DNA of 64,000 nt from assembly GCF_020405185.1 (NCBI RefSeq), contig NZ_CP084463.1, forward strand, positions 1-64,000. Reading direction: 5' to 3'. The position numbers and the translations under genes were made by a program. Shown piece after piece: positions 34,618 through 42,386 of the stretch. Within the stretch, counting starts at the first letter, position 1. Each line of letters begins with the position of its first letter. The stretch is from Halomicrobium salinisoli. GTDB taxonomy: Archaea; Halobacteriota; Halobacteria; Halobacteriales; Haloarculaceae. Below the pieces are notes generated by a model. The model was given only the letters and a program-made list of their open reading frames with translations, was not told the origin of the DNA and searched no databases.

Positions 34618-35100
34618 CTACTCCCCGAACGGGTCCTCGTAGTCGTTCCTGACGAAGTAGCGGACCCAGTTGCCGTAGGTCCGGTCGGCGGGGTGGTCTG
34701 AGACCTGCTCGTAGCGGACCTGCTGGTCCTCGTCGATCACGTACGTCCCGGCGATGCCGGTCAGTCCGTGGCTGGTCTGTTCCGTCCCGCTGTACGCCTC
34801 TGCGACCTCGCCGTCGGGGTCGGCCAGTAGCTGAATCCGCAGGTCGTAGCGGTCCCGCATCTCGGTGACCTTCCCGATGGGGTCGACGACGACCGGCAGG
34901 ATGCTCACGTCGTCGTTGAACCACAGGTCGTAGGACACCTCGCTGAACGTCTGGAGCTGCTCGGCGCAGAACGAACACCAGTGTCCGCGGTTGATCAGCA
35001 CGACCGCCGGGCCTTCCTCCAGTTCGTCGGCGAGGCCGACCGCGTCGCTGCCGGTGCTCTGTAGCTCGAAGTCGGGAGCCGAGGAATCCTCTAGTGACAT
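34618..35100 (-). CDS. Redoxin-domain (thioredoxin-like peroxiredoxin) protein
   Basis: A 160-residue AhpC/TSA-type thioredoxin-fold protein. It has a C-x-x-C pair, Cys42 and Cys45 in INRGHWCSFCAEQL, then VVVDPIGKVTEM and QLLADPDGEVAEAY typical of redoxin domains. This arrangement is nearer to thioredoxin-like peroxiredoxins (PRX-like 2) than to the P-x-x-x-T-x-x-C type. Probable peroxide or disulfide reductase in the cytoplasm. It is convergent with hisH, with 23 bp between stops. Three redoxin-like proteins occur in this window, with different active sites. Confidence 0.82.
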   Translation of the reverse strand: MSLEDSSAPDFELQSTGSDAVGLADELEEGPAVVLINRGHWCSFCAEQLQTFSEVSYDLWFNDDVSILPVVVDPIGKVTEMRDRYDLRIQLLADPDGEVAEAYSGTEQTSHGLTGIAGTYVIDEDQQVRYEQVSDHPADRTYGNWVRYFVRNDYEDPFGE

Positions 35101-35162
35101 GCGATTGAACTGACGGGTCGGACGGACTTATGCTGCCGGCCGTTCCGGTCCTCGCCGAGGCG

Positions 35163-35381
35163 TCAGGTCACTTCGACGGTGACCTCGTCGCCCCCGTCGA
35201 CGGCGACGACGCAGTCGCCGACGGTGAACTGGAGGTACCACTCGCCGTCGTGTCCGGCCAGCAACTCCAGCGCGTCGGTCTCGATCGCCTCGTACAGCGG
35301 CGGATCGAGTTCCTGCGGCTCGACGCCCTCCGCTTCGGCGAGGGCGTCGATCACCCGCTGCGTGACCGTGGCGTCGCCCAC
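35163..35381 (-). CDS. HalOD1 output-domain protein
   Basis: A 72-residue protein with the compact haloarchaeal HalOD1 pattern: VTQRVIDALAEAEGVEPQELDPPLYEAIETDAL followed, in separate strands, by WYLQFTVGDCVVAVDG. HalOD1 domains occur alone or behind sensory domains, and their output is unknown. A GTG start at 35379-35381 is inferred because the chain then begins exactly at the domain and lies 5 bp after the upstream stop codon. It forms a two-gene unit with the 59-residue protein before it. Confidence 0.7.
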   Translation of the reverse strand: MGDATVTQRVIDALAEAEGVEPQELDPPLYEAIETDALELLAGHDGEWYLQFTVGDCVVAVDGGDEVTVEVT

Positions 35382-35386
35382 CGGCG

Positions 35387-35566
35387 TCAGTCCCCCGCCT
35401 CGTCGAGTTCGACCACGACGGCCTCCCAGCTGGCCGTCTCGTCCCCGTTGCGGCACAGCCAGGGCCCCTGGACGGCCACACCGTTGTCGTGCGCGATCGT
35501 GATAATTTGTGCCAGGGCCTCCCGAAACTCCTCGTCACTCGTCACGGCTGGTAGATCGTCGGTCAT
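35387..35566 (-). CDS. Small hypothetical protein paired with HalOD1 gene
   Basis: A 59-residue protein, MTDDLPAVTSDEEFREALAQ at the start, then IITIAHDNGVAVQGPW and WEAVVVELDEAGD. It has one helix and a few strands, with no recognised domain. The ATG at 35564-35566 is preferred to longer Arg-rich frames. It directly precedes the HalOD1-like gene on the same strand, and the constant spacing suggests co-expression. Confidence 0.6.
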   Translation of the reverse strand: MTDDLPAVTSDEEFREALAQIITIAHDNGVAVQGPWLCRNGDETASWEAVVVELDEAGD

Positions 35567-35697
35567 GATGGGTACGTGGACGCCCGCGGCCGCCGCGGTC
35601 GAGACGGAGCGCGACGGCGGTTTTCGCGGCCGGGCGCGACCGTTCGTACGCATACCAACTGCCCCACCCCATTATGAGTATCGACGACCCTTGTATA

Positions 35698-35752
35698 CCA
35701 TGCCTTTAAATAAGACATGGCACGTCATGCAGGCGGTCTTTATGCGTGACGT
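35698..35752. promoter_or_regulatory. Paired inverted repeats before the bat-type regulator gene
   Basis: Two nested symmetric sites. CCATG/CATGG (35698-35702 and 35716-35720) flanks TTTAAATAA. ACGTCATGC/GCGTGACGT (35722-35730 and 35744-35752, one mismatch) flanks TCTTTATG, which lies about 26 bp before the regulator ATG as a TATA box should. This is consistent with operator sites for autoregulation. Confidence 0.55.
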
Positions 35753-35767
35753 AACGACTCTCCCGTA

Positions 35768-36430
35768 ATGAGTGTCATCGCGGACCTCAGAGTCCCCGCC
35801 CGGGACTTCACCCTGGGCGAGATCCTGTCGGTCCACGGCGAAGCGACGGTCACGCTGGAGACGATGGTTCCGGTCGGGGAGCGCACCGTGCCGCTGTTCT
35901 GGGTCACCGACGAGGCCCGCCCCACCTTCGAGCGGGAAGTCCGCGAACACGAGACGGTCGAGAGCATTCATCAGGTCGAGGTCGAGGAGGGGAAGTCCCT
36001 CTACGCGATCGAGTGGTCCGCCACGGGGGACAGCCTGTTCTCGGCCCTCCTCGACGCGGACGCGAGCCTGTTGCACGCCACCGCGGCGTCGGAGTTCTGG
36101 CAGTTCCAGGTCCGGTTTCAGGATCACTCGGATCTCGCCGCCTTCAAGCGTCGCTGCGACGAGGTGGACATCACCGTCGAGGTGAACCGGCTCTACAATC
36201 CCACGCGTCCCGACAGCGGCCCCCACTACGGCCTGACCGAACCGCAGCGGGAAGCGCTCGTCGCAGCGGTCCGGGAGGGATACTACGCCATTCCCCGGCG
36301 CATATCGACGAAGGTGCTGGCCGAGGAACTGGACATCTCCGACCAGGCGACCACCGAGCGGCTCCGGCGAGCGATCATCACGCTCGTCGAACACACGCTG
36401 CTCGCCGTCGAGGAGGAGGTCGACCGGTGA
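35768..36430 (+). CDS. Bacterio-opsin-activator (bat)-type HTH transcriptional regulator
   Basis: A 220-residue regulator with an N-terminal bat-like sensor region (DFTLGEILSVHGEATVTLETM, FWVTDEARPTFEREVREH) and a C-terminal HTH_10 domain (LTEPQREALVAAVREGYYAIPR, then STKVLAEELDISDQATTERLRR). It is one of two such regulators in the window. Palindromic DNA surrounds its TATA box, so autoregulation is plausible. It is convergent with a winged-helix protein gene; their stop codons abut. Confidence 0.86.
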   Translation: MSVIADLRVPARDFTLGEILSVHGEATVTLETMVPVGERTVPLFWVTDEARPTFEREVREHETVESIHQVEVEEGKSLYAIEWSATGDSLFSALLDADASLLHATAASEFWQFQVRFQDHSDLAAFKRRCDEVDITVEVNRLYNPTRPDSGPHYGLTEPQREALVAAVREGYYAIPRRISTKVLAEELDISDQATTERLRRAIITLVEHTLLAVEEEVDR

Positions 36431-36721
36431 CTACTGTTCGATCGGTCTCTTCGTCTCGATGAACCCGAGCAGCGGCCGTAGCTCCGAGTAGGCCGCTCCC
36501 CGTTCTACGACGCCCGCGTCCCGGTCCCAGTCGACGAACTCAGAGTCCGAGAGCATCGGGAGGTGACAGTGGTGTAGCATGGCCCGTCTCGCCTCGGACG
36601 TCCCGTTCCCGTCGGCGTCGACACACACCGACCGCGGTCGGACTCTGTCCTCGGAGAGCAGCGCCACCAGTACGTCCCGCCGGTGCTGATCGGCGAGGGC
36701 CTCGAATGCCTCGTCGTTCAT
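36431..36721 (-). CDS. Winged-helix (ArsR-like, DUF7344-type) regulator
   Basis: A 96-residue protein with the typical haloarchaeal winged-helix opening FEALADQHRRDVLVALLSED, a mid segment ARRAMLHHCHLPMLSDSEFVDWD in which H-x-x-L-P-x-L leads into the wing, and a short tail YSELRPLLGFIETK. I associate this with family DUF7344 from memory. It is probably a small DNA-binding regulator. The stop codon directly abuts that of the convergent bat-type gene. Confidence 0.72.
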   Translation of the reverse strand: MNDEAFEALADQHRRDVLVALLSEDRVRPRSVCVDADGNGTSEARRAMLHHCHLPMLSDSEFVDWDRDAGVVERGAAYSELRPLLGFIETKRPIEQ

Positions 36722-36815
36722 GGGCGTTCGTTGGGAGTCGCCACTCTTGACCGCTTGCCATTATGTGCCATGCAGAACTGCGAGCGGGCTCGAACCGCCC
36801 GAAACGCGCGGGGCC

Positions 36816-37163
36816 CTAGAGGAAGTCGCGGACGTCGGAGTACCACATGTCGTGCTCGTCGGTGGCGTCGATGGCGGCGGCGACGCGGGCGGCGATGGCG
36901 TGCCAGCACAGCTCGTCGGGGTCCTCGCGGTCGAGGTTGTACTCGGAGTCGGCGCAGGTGCAGCCGCCGTCCTCGACGACGTACTCGTCCTCGTGGCCGA
37001 CGACGACGGTGAAGTCGCGGTACTCCTTGACCCGCCGCTCGCCGACGGCCTCGATGGCCTGCTGGCCGCGGGTGCCGTGGACGCCGACGATGCGGTCGAC
37101 CGCCTCGGGTGTGAGCTCGCCTGCGTCTTCGAGTCGTTCGACCCACTCGTCGACCGCAGTCAT
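36816..37163 (-). CDS. SWIM zinc-finger protein
   Basis: A 115-residue protein with a C-terminal SWIM motif, C-x-C-x(n)-C-x-H, seen as GCTCADSEYN and then ELCWHAIAARVAAAID. The N-terminal half (ELTPEAVDRIVGVHGTRGQQ then VVVGHEDEYVVED) precedes the finger. Haloarchaeal SWIM proteins often accompany RadA/RadB or Rad3-type repair genes; here the next gene is Cas4-like and divergent. It likely binds nucleic acid or protein partners. The ATG at 37161-37163 is used. Confidence 0.8.
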   Translation of the reverse strand: MTAVDEWVERLEDAGELTPEAVDRIVGVHGTRGQQAIEAVGERRVKEYRDFTVVVGHEDEYVVEDGGCTCADSEYNLDREDPDELCWHAIAARVAAAIDATDEHDMWYSDVRDFL

Positions 37164-37299
37164 TGCCCTCGCTAGCGTGAGGACGGCCATAACACCACCG
37201 CATTGCGCTCTCGCCGGCGCAGGGGCGGTCGCTCGGTCGGGGGCGGCCGCCCCGTCCTCGCCCGGACGTTCTTGTACCGGGACGGGACCAGACCGGCCC

Positions 37300-37950
37300 A
37301 TGCACGCCTTCCGAGACCTGGAGGTCGCGGCGTACTGTCCGCGCAAGCTCTACTACCGGCGCCGGGCGGGCGACCCGGAGGTGCCCGACCGCGTCGAGAC
37401 CGTCCGGGACCTGGCGTTCAGCTACGAGGAGCTGCTCGACGTCGACGCGGCGGTCCTGTCGGCGCCGATCGAGCCCGACCCCGCCACGTACCGCGAGCGA
37501 CTGGAGCGGGCCCGCAGCGAGCTGTCGATCTGGGACGACCTCGTCGACCCCGCCGCTCGCGACGCCTATCTGGAGGGGCGGGAGGCCCGCGGAATCGCGC
37601 ACAAGGTGCTGGACGATCCGCCCGTCCCGTCGCTGGCCTTCGCCGGGCGGCCGCCGGAACAGGGGGTCTGGGAGCCCCAGTCGGTGCGGCTGGTCGCGGC
37701 GGCCAAGGCGCTGGCCTGGGAGCGCGAGCAGCGCGTCGAGCGGGCGGTCGCCGAGTACCCCGCCTACGGCGTGATCCGACCGATCGACCTGACGGCCCGG
37801 CGGACGGGCGCCTACCGCCGCGCGGTCAGGACCGCCGAGTCCGTCGACGGTCCGCCGGCCCGGACCGACGACGAGGCGAAGTGCGACGCCTGCGAGTACC
37901 GCGACGAGTGCGGGACCAGAACCAGGTCGCTGCGGAGTATGCTGGGATAG
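37300..37950 (+). CDS. Cas4-like protein, probably lacking nuclease residues
   Basis: A 216-residue stand-alone relative of Cas4. It begins MHAFRDLEVAAYCPRKLYYRRR, where the first cluster Cys lies, and ends AKCDACEYRDECGTRTRS with three more, a pattern for a 4Fe-4S cluster. In the middle, where Cas4 has Asp / Glu-x-Lys / Gln motifs, I see RGIAHKVLDD and SVRLVAAAKALAWE without a recognisable E-x-K. The nuclease may be inactive or highly divergent. No CRISPR array or cas genes are in the window, so the role is outside adaptive immunity. Confidence 0.75.
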   Translation: MHAFRDLEVAAYCPRKLYYRRRAGDPEVPDRVETVRDLAFSYEELLDVDAAVLSAPIEPDPATYRERLERARSELSIWDDLVDPAARDAYLEGREARGIAHKVLDDPPVPSLAFAGRPPEQGVWEPQSVRLVAAAKALAWEREQRVERAVAEYPAYGVIRPIDLTARRTGAYRRAVRTAESVDGPPARTDDEAKCDACEYRDECGTRTRSLRSMLG

Positions 37951-38000
37951 CGACGAGCGCGGCCGGCGCGTCGCCGTCCGCATCGACGGCGGCCCGCCGA

Positions 38001-38597
38001 TCAGTCCCGCGGGTGCTCGGCCAGCCACGCGCGGACCTCGTCGGCGACCGCCCCCTCGCGCAGCAGTTCGCCCGCCTCGACGTCGACGACGGTCGACCCC
38101 GTCCCGCCCTCGGTCTCGCCGTCGTCGACGACGGCGGCGGCGCGCTCGCGGATCCGCTCGTCCAGCTCGCCCACGCGAGTCGCCGAGGGGTTCCCGCTGA
38201 CGTTCGCGCTCGTGGCCGTTATCGGCGTCCCGGCGGCCGCCAGCAGGTCCAGCGCGACGTCGTGGTCGGGGACGCGCACGCCCACCCGCTCGCGGCCGGC
38301 GGTGAGGACGTCCGGCACGTCGGGGCCGCGCTCGACCACGACAGTCACCGGCCCCGGGAGGAACGCGCGCATGAACCGCTCCTCCCGCTCGGTCGGTTCG
38401 GTGTGCTCGACGGCGGCGTCGACGTCCGGGACGGCCAGCGAGACCGGCTTGTCGCGGCTCCGGCCCTTGGCCTCGAAGACCCGCTCGACGGCCGCGGAGT
38501 CGAGCGCGTCCGCGCCGAGCCCGTAGACCGTCTCCGTCGGGAAGACGACGAGGTCGCCGTCGCGGACGGCCGCGGCGGCGTCTGCGACGTCAGTCAT
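38001..38597 (-). CDS. sua5: L-threonylcarbamoyladenylate synthase (Sua5/YrdC)
   Basis: A 198-residue YrdC-domain enzyme that makes threonylcarbamoyl-AMP from Thr, bicarbonate and ATP for the t6A37 tRNA modification. It shows LVVFPTETVYGLGADA, the substrate loop KGRSRDKPVSLAV, PGPVTVVVER, VGVRVPDHDV and ITATSANVSGNPSAT. The length matches the single-domain YrdC type, without the Sua5 extension. The gene is convergent with the Cas4-like gene. Kae1/Bud32, which completes t6A, is not in this window. Confidence 0.93.
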   Translation of the reverse strand: MTDVADAAAAVRDGDLVVFPTETVYGLGADALDSAAVERVFEAKGRSRDKPVSLAVPDVDAAVEHTEPTEREERFMRAFLPGPVTVVVERGPDVPDVLTAGRERVGVRVPDHDVALDLLAAAGTPITATSANVSGNPSATRVGELDERIRERAAAVVDDGETEGGTGSTVVDVEAGELLREGAVADEVRAWLAEHPRD

Positions 38598-38656
38598 GTG
38601 TGAGCGTCGGCCGGCGGGCGAGAAAAGCGTTGTCGAACGGCCCGCCGCGTCGCGTC

Positions 38657-39172
38657 TCAGCGGAACGCCGACTCGACCGCGTCGTAGTCGGGGAAGTCGG
38701 GCCACTCCGTGGCGACCCAGGCGTACTCGATCGTGCGGTCGTCGTCCAGCACGAAGACGGCGGGTCGGGGCTCCTCGATCCCCGCCATCCCGTCGAGGTT
38801 GTTGACGATGCCGTACGCCTCGGCGACGCCGTTGCCGGGGTCGGAGAAGAGCTGGACCTCGCCCGCCAGGTCGCGCTCCTCGAGCAGTCGCTTGTGGGCG
38901 TACGGCGTCGAGATCGAGAGCCCGACGACGGTGGCGTCCTCGGCCCACCCGCGGTCGCGGATCTCGTTCCAGACGTACGTCGCCGGGAAGGCACCGTCCA
39001 TCGGGTGGAAGATGAGGACCGTCGGGCCCTCGTCGCGCGCGACGACCTCGTCGAGGGCGGCGTCCTCCCAGTACTCGTGGTCGACGAGCGGGCGCGTGAA
39101 GTCGGGAGCCTCGTCGCCCACTCCCGGCGCGTCGGCGGGACCGAGGTCGACGACGTCGAAGTCGAGTTCCAT
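38657..39172 (-). CDS. Cysteine-free redoxin-fold protein
   Basis: A 171-residue AhpC/TSA-like protein without a single Cys. Where peroxiredoxins have F-x-P-x-x-x-T-x-x-C, this chain reads FHPMDGAFPA (from Phe55), placing Ala at both the Thr and Cys positions. Other redoxin features remain, such as VVGLSISTPYAHKRLLEER, QLFSDPGNGVAEAYG and RPAVFVLDDD. It therefore cannot use the standard peroxidatic chemistry. It starts within the stop codon of the glutaredoxin-like gene (TGATG), so the pair is translationally coupled. Confidence 0.82.
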   Translation of the reverse strand: MELDFDVVDLGPADAPGVGDEAPDFTRPLVDHEYWEDAALDEVVARDEGPTVLIFHPMDGAFPATYVWNEIRDRGWAEDATVVGLSISTPYAHKRLLEERDLAGEVQLFSDPGNGVAEAYGIVNNLDGMAGIEEPRPAVFVLDDDRTIEYAWVATEWPDFPDYDAVESAFR

Positions 39173-39444
39173 CAGGCCTCACCTCCCGCCGCCCCGTCGC
39201 CATAGGTGCGATCCAGGTACTCCACGATGTTGCCGCTCTCGCTCATCGTGACGCCGGTGTTCTCGTCGACGACGGCCGGGACCGACCGCTTCCCGGAGAC
39301 GCGCTTGACGACGTTGCGCTGGGAGTGCATCGGCTCGACGAAGCGGGAGTCGTAGTCGAGGTCGTACTCCTGTAGCTTGCGAGTGACCCGCTCGCAGAAC
39401 GGGCAGGCCTGTAGCCGGTAGAACGTGATGGGTGCGTCGCTCAT
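39172..39444 (-). CDS. Glutaredoxin/GST N-terminal-like thiol protein
   Basis: A 90-residue thioredoxin-fold protein with the active-site motif ACPFCERVTRKL (C-x-x-C), the conserved cis-Pro segment GKRSVPAVVDE, and SESGNIVEYLDRTYG at the C terminus, as in GST N-terminal and glutaredoxin domains. It probably reduces disulfides with the haloarchaeal thiol gamma-glutamylcysteine or thioredoxin; this is inferred. It overlaps the Cys-free redoxin gene by one base and is divergent from the CNNM transporter gene 87 bp away. A related protein is encoded at 60718-60978. Confidence 0.87.
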   Translation of the reverse strand: MSDAPITFYRLQACPFCERVTRKLQEYDLDYDSRFVEPMHSQRNVVKRVSGKRSVPAVVDENTGVTMSESGNIVEYLDRTYGDGAAGGEA

Positions 39445-39531
39445 ACGGGCGGACGTACGGCTAACGTCGGCGTAAGCCCTTCGGCGGCGGACCAAACGCT
39501 TAATCCGGGGCCGATATAAGTTCCCACGCTG

Positions 39532-40953
39532 ATGGCCTTCGACCCCCCACCAGGAGCCGAGTCGCTGGTAGCGCCGCCGATGGAGACGGTGATCGGCGGC
39601 GTCGTGCTCTCCGACGCGCTGATCACGGGCGTCGGAGTCGCAGTGATCGTCGTTCTCATCGGTCTGTCGGCCTTCTTCTCCTCCTCCGAAATCGCGATGT
39701 TCTCCCTGCCGGCCCACCGGCTGGAGTCGCTCGTCGAGGAGGGCAAGCGGGGAGCGAGGACGCTCAAGAGCCTCAAGGCCGATCCCCATCGGTTGCTGGT
39801 GACCATCCTGGTCGGCAACAACCTCGTCAACATCGCCATGTCCTCGATCGCGACCGGGCTGCTGGCGATGTACTTCTCGCAGGGGCTCGCCGTCGCCATC
39901 TCGACGTTCGGGATCACGGCGATCGTCCTGCTGTTCGGCGAGAGCGCGCCCAAGAGCTACGCCGTCGAGAACACGGAGTCCTGGGCGCTGCGGATCGCCC
40001 GGCCGCTGAAGATGGCCGAGCACGTCCTCCTCCCGCTGATCGTCCTGTTCGACTACCTCACCCGCGTCGTCAACAAGATCACCGGCGGCCGGTCGGCCAT
40101 CGAGACCTCCTACGTCACCCGCGAGGAGATCCAGGACATCATCGAGACGGGCGAGCGCGAGGGCGTCCTCGACGAGGAGGAACGGCAGATGCTCCAGCGG
40201 ACGCTGCGGTTCAACGACACCATCGCCAAGGAGGTGATGACGCCGCGGCTCGACATGGACGCGATCTCGACCGAGGCGTCCATTCAGGAGGCCATCGAGG
40301 AGTGTATCCACTCCGGACACGCCCGCCTCCCGGTCTACGAGGGCAGCCTCGACAACGTCATCGGGGTCGTCAACGTCCGCGACCTCGTCCGGGAGCAGAA
40401 CTACGGCGAGCGCACCGACGCCGGCCTCGAGGACCTGATCGAGCCGACGCTGCACGTCCCCGAGTCCAAGAACGTCGACGACCTGCTGACGGAGATGCGC
40501 GACCAGCGCCTCCACATGGTGATCGTCATCGACGAGTTCGGCACCACCGAGGGGCTGGTCACCATGGAGGACCTGACCGAGGAGATCGTCGGCGAGATCC
40601 TCGAGGGCGAGGAGGAACAGCCCATCGAGTTCGTCGCCGACGACGCCGCCGTGGTCAAGGGCGAGGTCAACATCGAGGAGGTCAACGAGGCCCTGGAGAT
40701 CGAACTCCCCGAGGGTCAGGAGTTCGAGACCATCGCCGGCTTCATCTTCAACCGCGCGGGCCGTCTGGTCGAGGAGGGCGAACACATCGAGTACGACGGC
40801 GTCGAGATCCGCGTCGAGGACGTCGAGAACACGCGGATCAAGAAGGCCCGCCTCCGGCGGCAGGCCGAGGAGGAGGGGGACGGAGACGAGTCCGAGGGCG
40901 AGTCGGCGGACGAATCGGTCTCGGACGCAGACGCCGAGGTCCGTCCCGAGTAG
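39532..40953 (+). CDS. CNNM/CorC-type membrane protein with CBS pair
   Basis: A 473-residue protein in the order DUF21 transmembrane domain (about residues 20-190, with FFSSSEIAMFSLPAHRLESL and VGNNLVNIAMSSIATGL), two CBS domains (KEVMTPRLDMDAIS and VIGVVNVRDLV; VIVIDEFGTTEGLVTMEDL) and a C-terminal CorC/HlyC domain (VNEALEIELPEGQEFETIAGFIF). Such proteins export Mg2+ or Na+/Mg2+, with nucleotide gating through the CBS pair. The tail is acidic and disordered. A TATA-like GATATAAG box is centred 21 bp before the ATG. Confidence 0.92.
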   Translation: MAFDPPPGAESLVAPPMETVIGGVVLSDALITGVGVAVIVVLIGLSAFFSSSEIAMFSLPAHRLESLVEEGKRGARTLKSLKADPHRLLVTILVGNNLVNIAMSSIATGLLAMYFSQGLAVAISTFGITAIVLLFGESAPKSYAVENTESWALRIARPLKMAEHVLLPLIVLFDYLTRVVNKITGGRSAIETSYVTREEIQDIIETGEREGVLDEEERQMLQRTLRFNDTIAKEVMTPRLDMDAISTEASIQEAIEECIHSGHARLPVYEGSLDNVIGVVNVRDLVREQNYGERTDAGLEDLIEPTLHVPESKNVDDLLTEMRDQRLHMVIVIDEFGTTEGLVTMEDLTEEIVGEILEGEEEQPIEFVADDAAVVKGEVNIEEVNEALEIELPEGQEFETIAGFIFNRAGRLVEEGEHIEYDGVEIRVEDVENTRIKKARLRRQAEEEGDGDESEGESADESVSDADAEVRPE

Positions 40954-41051
40954 CCGCCGGACCCGACCGTCCGCTTCCGGCCGCCGATCCCACGTCACCC
41001 CTCCCCGCGGGCGGCGCGGCTCTTTTACCGACGAACGTCTATCCGTGCGAC

Positions 41052-41426
41052 ATGGGCTACCAGGTCGTAGCAGTCGACGAGATCGAAGCGACGCCCGACC
41101 GGCCGTCGGTCCAGCGAGCGATCGGCGACGCCGCCGGGCTGGAGAACGTCGCCGTCAACCTCTACGAGCCCGAACCGGGCGAGCCGATCCCGCTCGCCTA
41201 CCACTACCACGACGACCAGGAGGAGCTGTTCTACGTCCTCGAGGGTCGGCTGGTCGTCGAGACGCCGGAGGGCGACCTCGAGGCGACCCGGGACGAGGTG
41301 GTCGTGGTCGAACCGGATAGCCCCCAGTACGCGAAGAACCCCGAGGACGCGTCGGAGACGGCGACGGTGCTGGCGATCGGCGCGCCGAGCGTCGACGACG
41401 TCCACCCCTACGAGGGCGAGGAGTAA
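41052..41426 (+). CDS. Cupin-domain protein
   Basis: A 124-residue single cupin. The metal ligands are in LAYHYHDDQEELFYVLEGRLVV (motif 1, H-x-H-x(4)-E-x(6)-G), and motif 2 is DEVVVVEPDSPQYAKN, where the usual His is not obvious. Cupins bind small ligands or catalyse isomerase or dioxygenase reactions; the role here is unknown. The ATG at 41052 starts the chain. It follows the CNNM gene by about 100 bp and is convergent with a small membrane protein gene, with 4 bp between stops. Confidence 0.83.
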   Translation: MGYQVVAVDEIEATPDRPSVQRAIGDAAGLENVAVNLYEPEPGEPIPLAYHYHDDQEELFYVLEGRLVVETPEGDLEATRDEVVVVEPDSPQYAKNPEDASETATVLAIGAPSVDDVHPYEGEE

Positions 41427-41430
41427 CCGC

Positions 41431-41637
41431 CTACTGCGTGACGGCGTAGGTGAGCGCGAACAGCACGATGGCGCCCGTCGCGACGTTCAGCAGCGAGAAC
41501 TCGACGGTCCCCAGGAAGCTCAGCCCCCAGACGACGAGGGCGGCGAACACCGTCGAGAGGACGGCGTTCATGGCCAGCACCACCCGCGGGTCGCCCTCCG
41601 ATCCCTCCGCGCCCGCGCTGAACCCGTCGTCGCTCAT
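41431..41637 (-). CDS. Small membrane protein, function unknown
   Basis: A 68-residue protein with a polar acidic N terminus (MSDDGFSAGAEGSEGD) and two hydrophobic helices (VVLAMNAVLSTVFAALVVWG and VEFSLLNVATGAIVLFALTY). No family is recognised. The ATG at 41635-41637 is chosen over one five codons earlier. It is convergent with the cupin gene. Confidence 0.62.
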   Translation of the reverse strand: MSDDGFSAGAEGSEGDPRVVLAMNAVLSTVFAALVVWGLSFLGTVEFSLLNVATGAIVLFALTYAVTQ

Positions 41638-41709
41638 AGCCGTCGAACGCACGGCGGTCCCCTTAGCTCTTTGCCCGCCGACCCTGGCCGTCGTGCGGAT
41701 CGCCGCCGG

Positions 41710-42201
41710 TCAGCCGCCGAACGCCGACCGCAGCCAGTCCAGACGGGTGGCCACGTGCCCGACGCCGGGCAGGGCCACCACGTCGCCGTCGACCGCCACC
41801 GCGTGGGCGACGACCCGGTCGCGGCCCACCGGCGGCTCGCCGGCCCGCTGGTCGGTGACCGGATTGGCGTCCCCGCGCGTGACGTACCCCTCGGACGTCC
41901 GGTCGACGACCCGGTGGACCACCAGGCCGCCGGGGTCGACGCCCTCGGAGCGGTAGACGACGACGTCGCCGACTTCGGGGGGACCGGTGACGGCCGCCGG
42001 GACCGCCAGGAACCCGTCGCCCGGCGACAGCGCGGGCGCCATGCTCCCGCTGTCGACGTAGCTGATCGGAGTCACCGGCATCGCCAGCCCGGCCGCCGCG
42101 AGGACGACCAGCAGGGCGGCCGCGACCCGCCCGGCAGTGAGGACTCGGTCCCCGTCCCGACGCCGCCGGGCCCACGTCTCGCGACGGTGTCGATCGCTCA
42201 C
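41710..42201 (-). CDS. Signal peptidase I (S26, archaeal/ER type)
   Basis: A 163-residue membrane-anchored signal peptidase. One N-terminal helix (VLTAGRVAAALLVVLAAAGLAM) anchors it, followed by the catalytic Ser in SYVDSGSMAPALSPGD, VVYRSEGVDPGG, the His in VVHRVVDRTSEG, and the acidic box TRGDANPVTD. Archaeal S26 enzymes use a Ser/His/Asp arrangement in place of the bacterial Ser/Lys dyad, which this fits. It acts on exported preproteins at the outer face of the membrane. The GTG start (42199-42201) lies beside a 12-bp palindrome. Confidence 0.86.
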   Translation of the reverse strand: MSDRHRRETWARRRRDGDRVLTAGRVAAALLVVLAAAGLAMPVTPISYVDSGSMAPALSPGDGFLAVPAAVTGPPEVGDVVVYRSEGVDPGGLVVHRVVDRTSEGYVTRGDANPVTDQRAGEPPVGRDRVVAHAVAVDGDVVALPGVGHVATRLDWLRSAFGG

Positions 42202-42202
42202 A

Positions 42203-42214
42203 TACCACGTGGTA
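42203..42214. promoter_or_regulatory. 12-bp perfect palindrome at the signal peptidase start
   Basis: TACCACGTGGTA, located one base upstream of the GTG start codon and between it and a possible minus-strand TATA box (AGTTATCG, about 27 bp upstream). A bound dimer here would block transcription start, so it is a candidate operator. Confidence 0.5.
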
Positions 42215-42386
42215 GTCTGGAGGACGATAACTGTTTGCCAGCGAGTACCGGGGTGGATGCCGGTCGCGGCCGGTAACGTCCCGGACCGCGACTGCGACGC
42301 CGTCCGCGACCGCCGCGCCGACCGCGTCGTCGCGCCAGCGGGACGATAGCGGGAGTTTAAAGCGGGAGCGGGCGCGACGTTCTGGC

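Noticed and set aside
37300..37950. A CRISPR-Cas adaptation locus suggested by the Cas4-like gene
   Set aside because: No repeat array and no cas1, cas2 or effector genes occur anywhere in the window.
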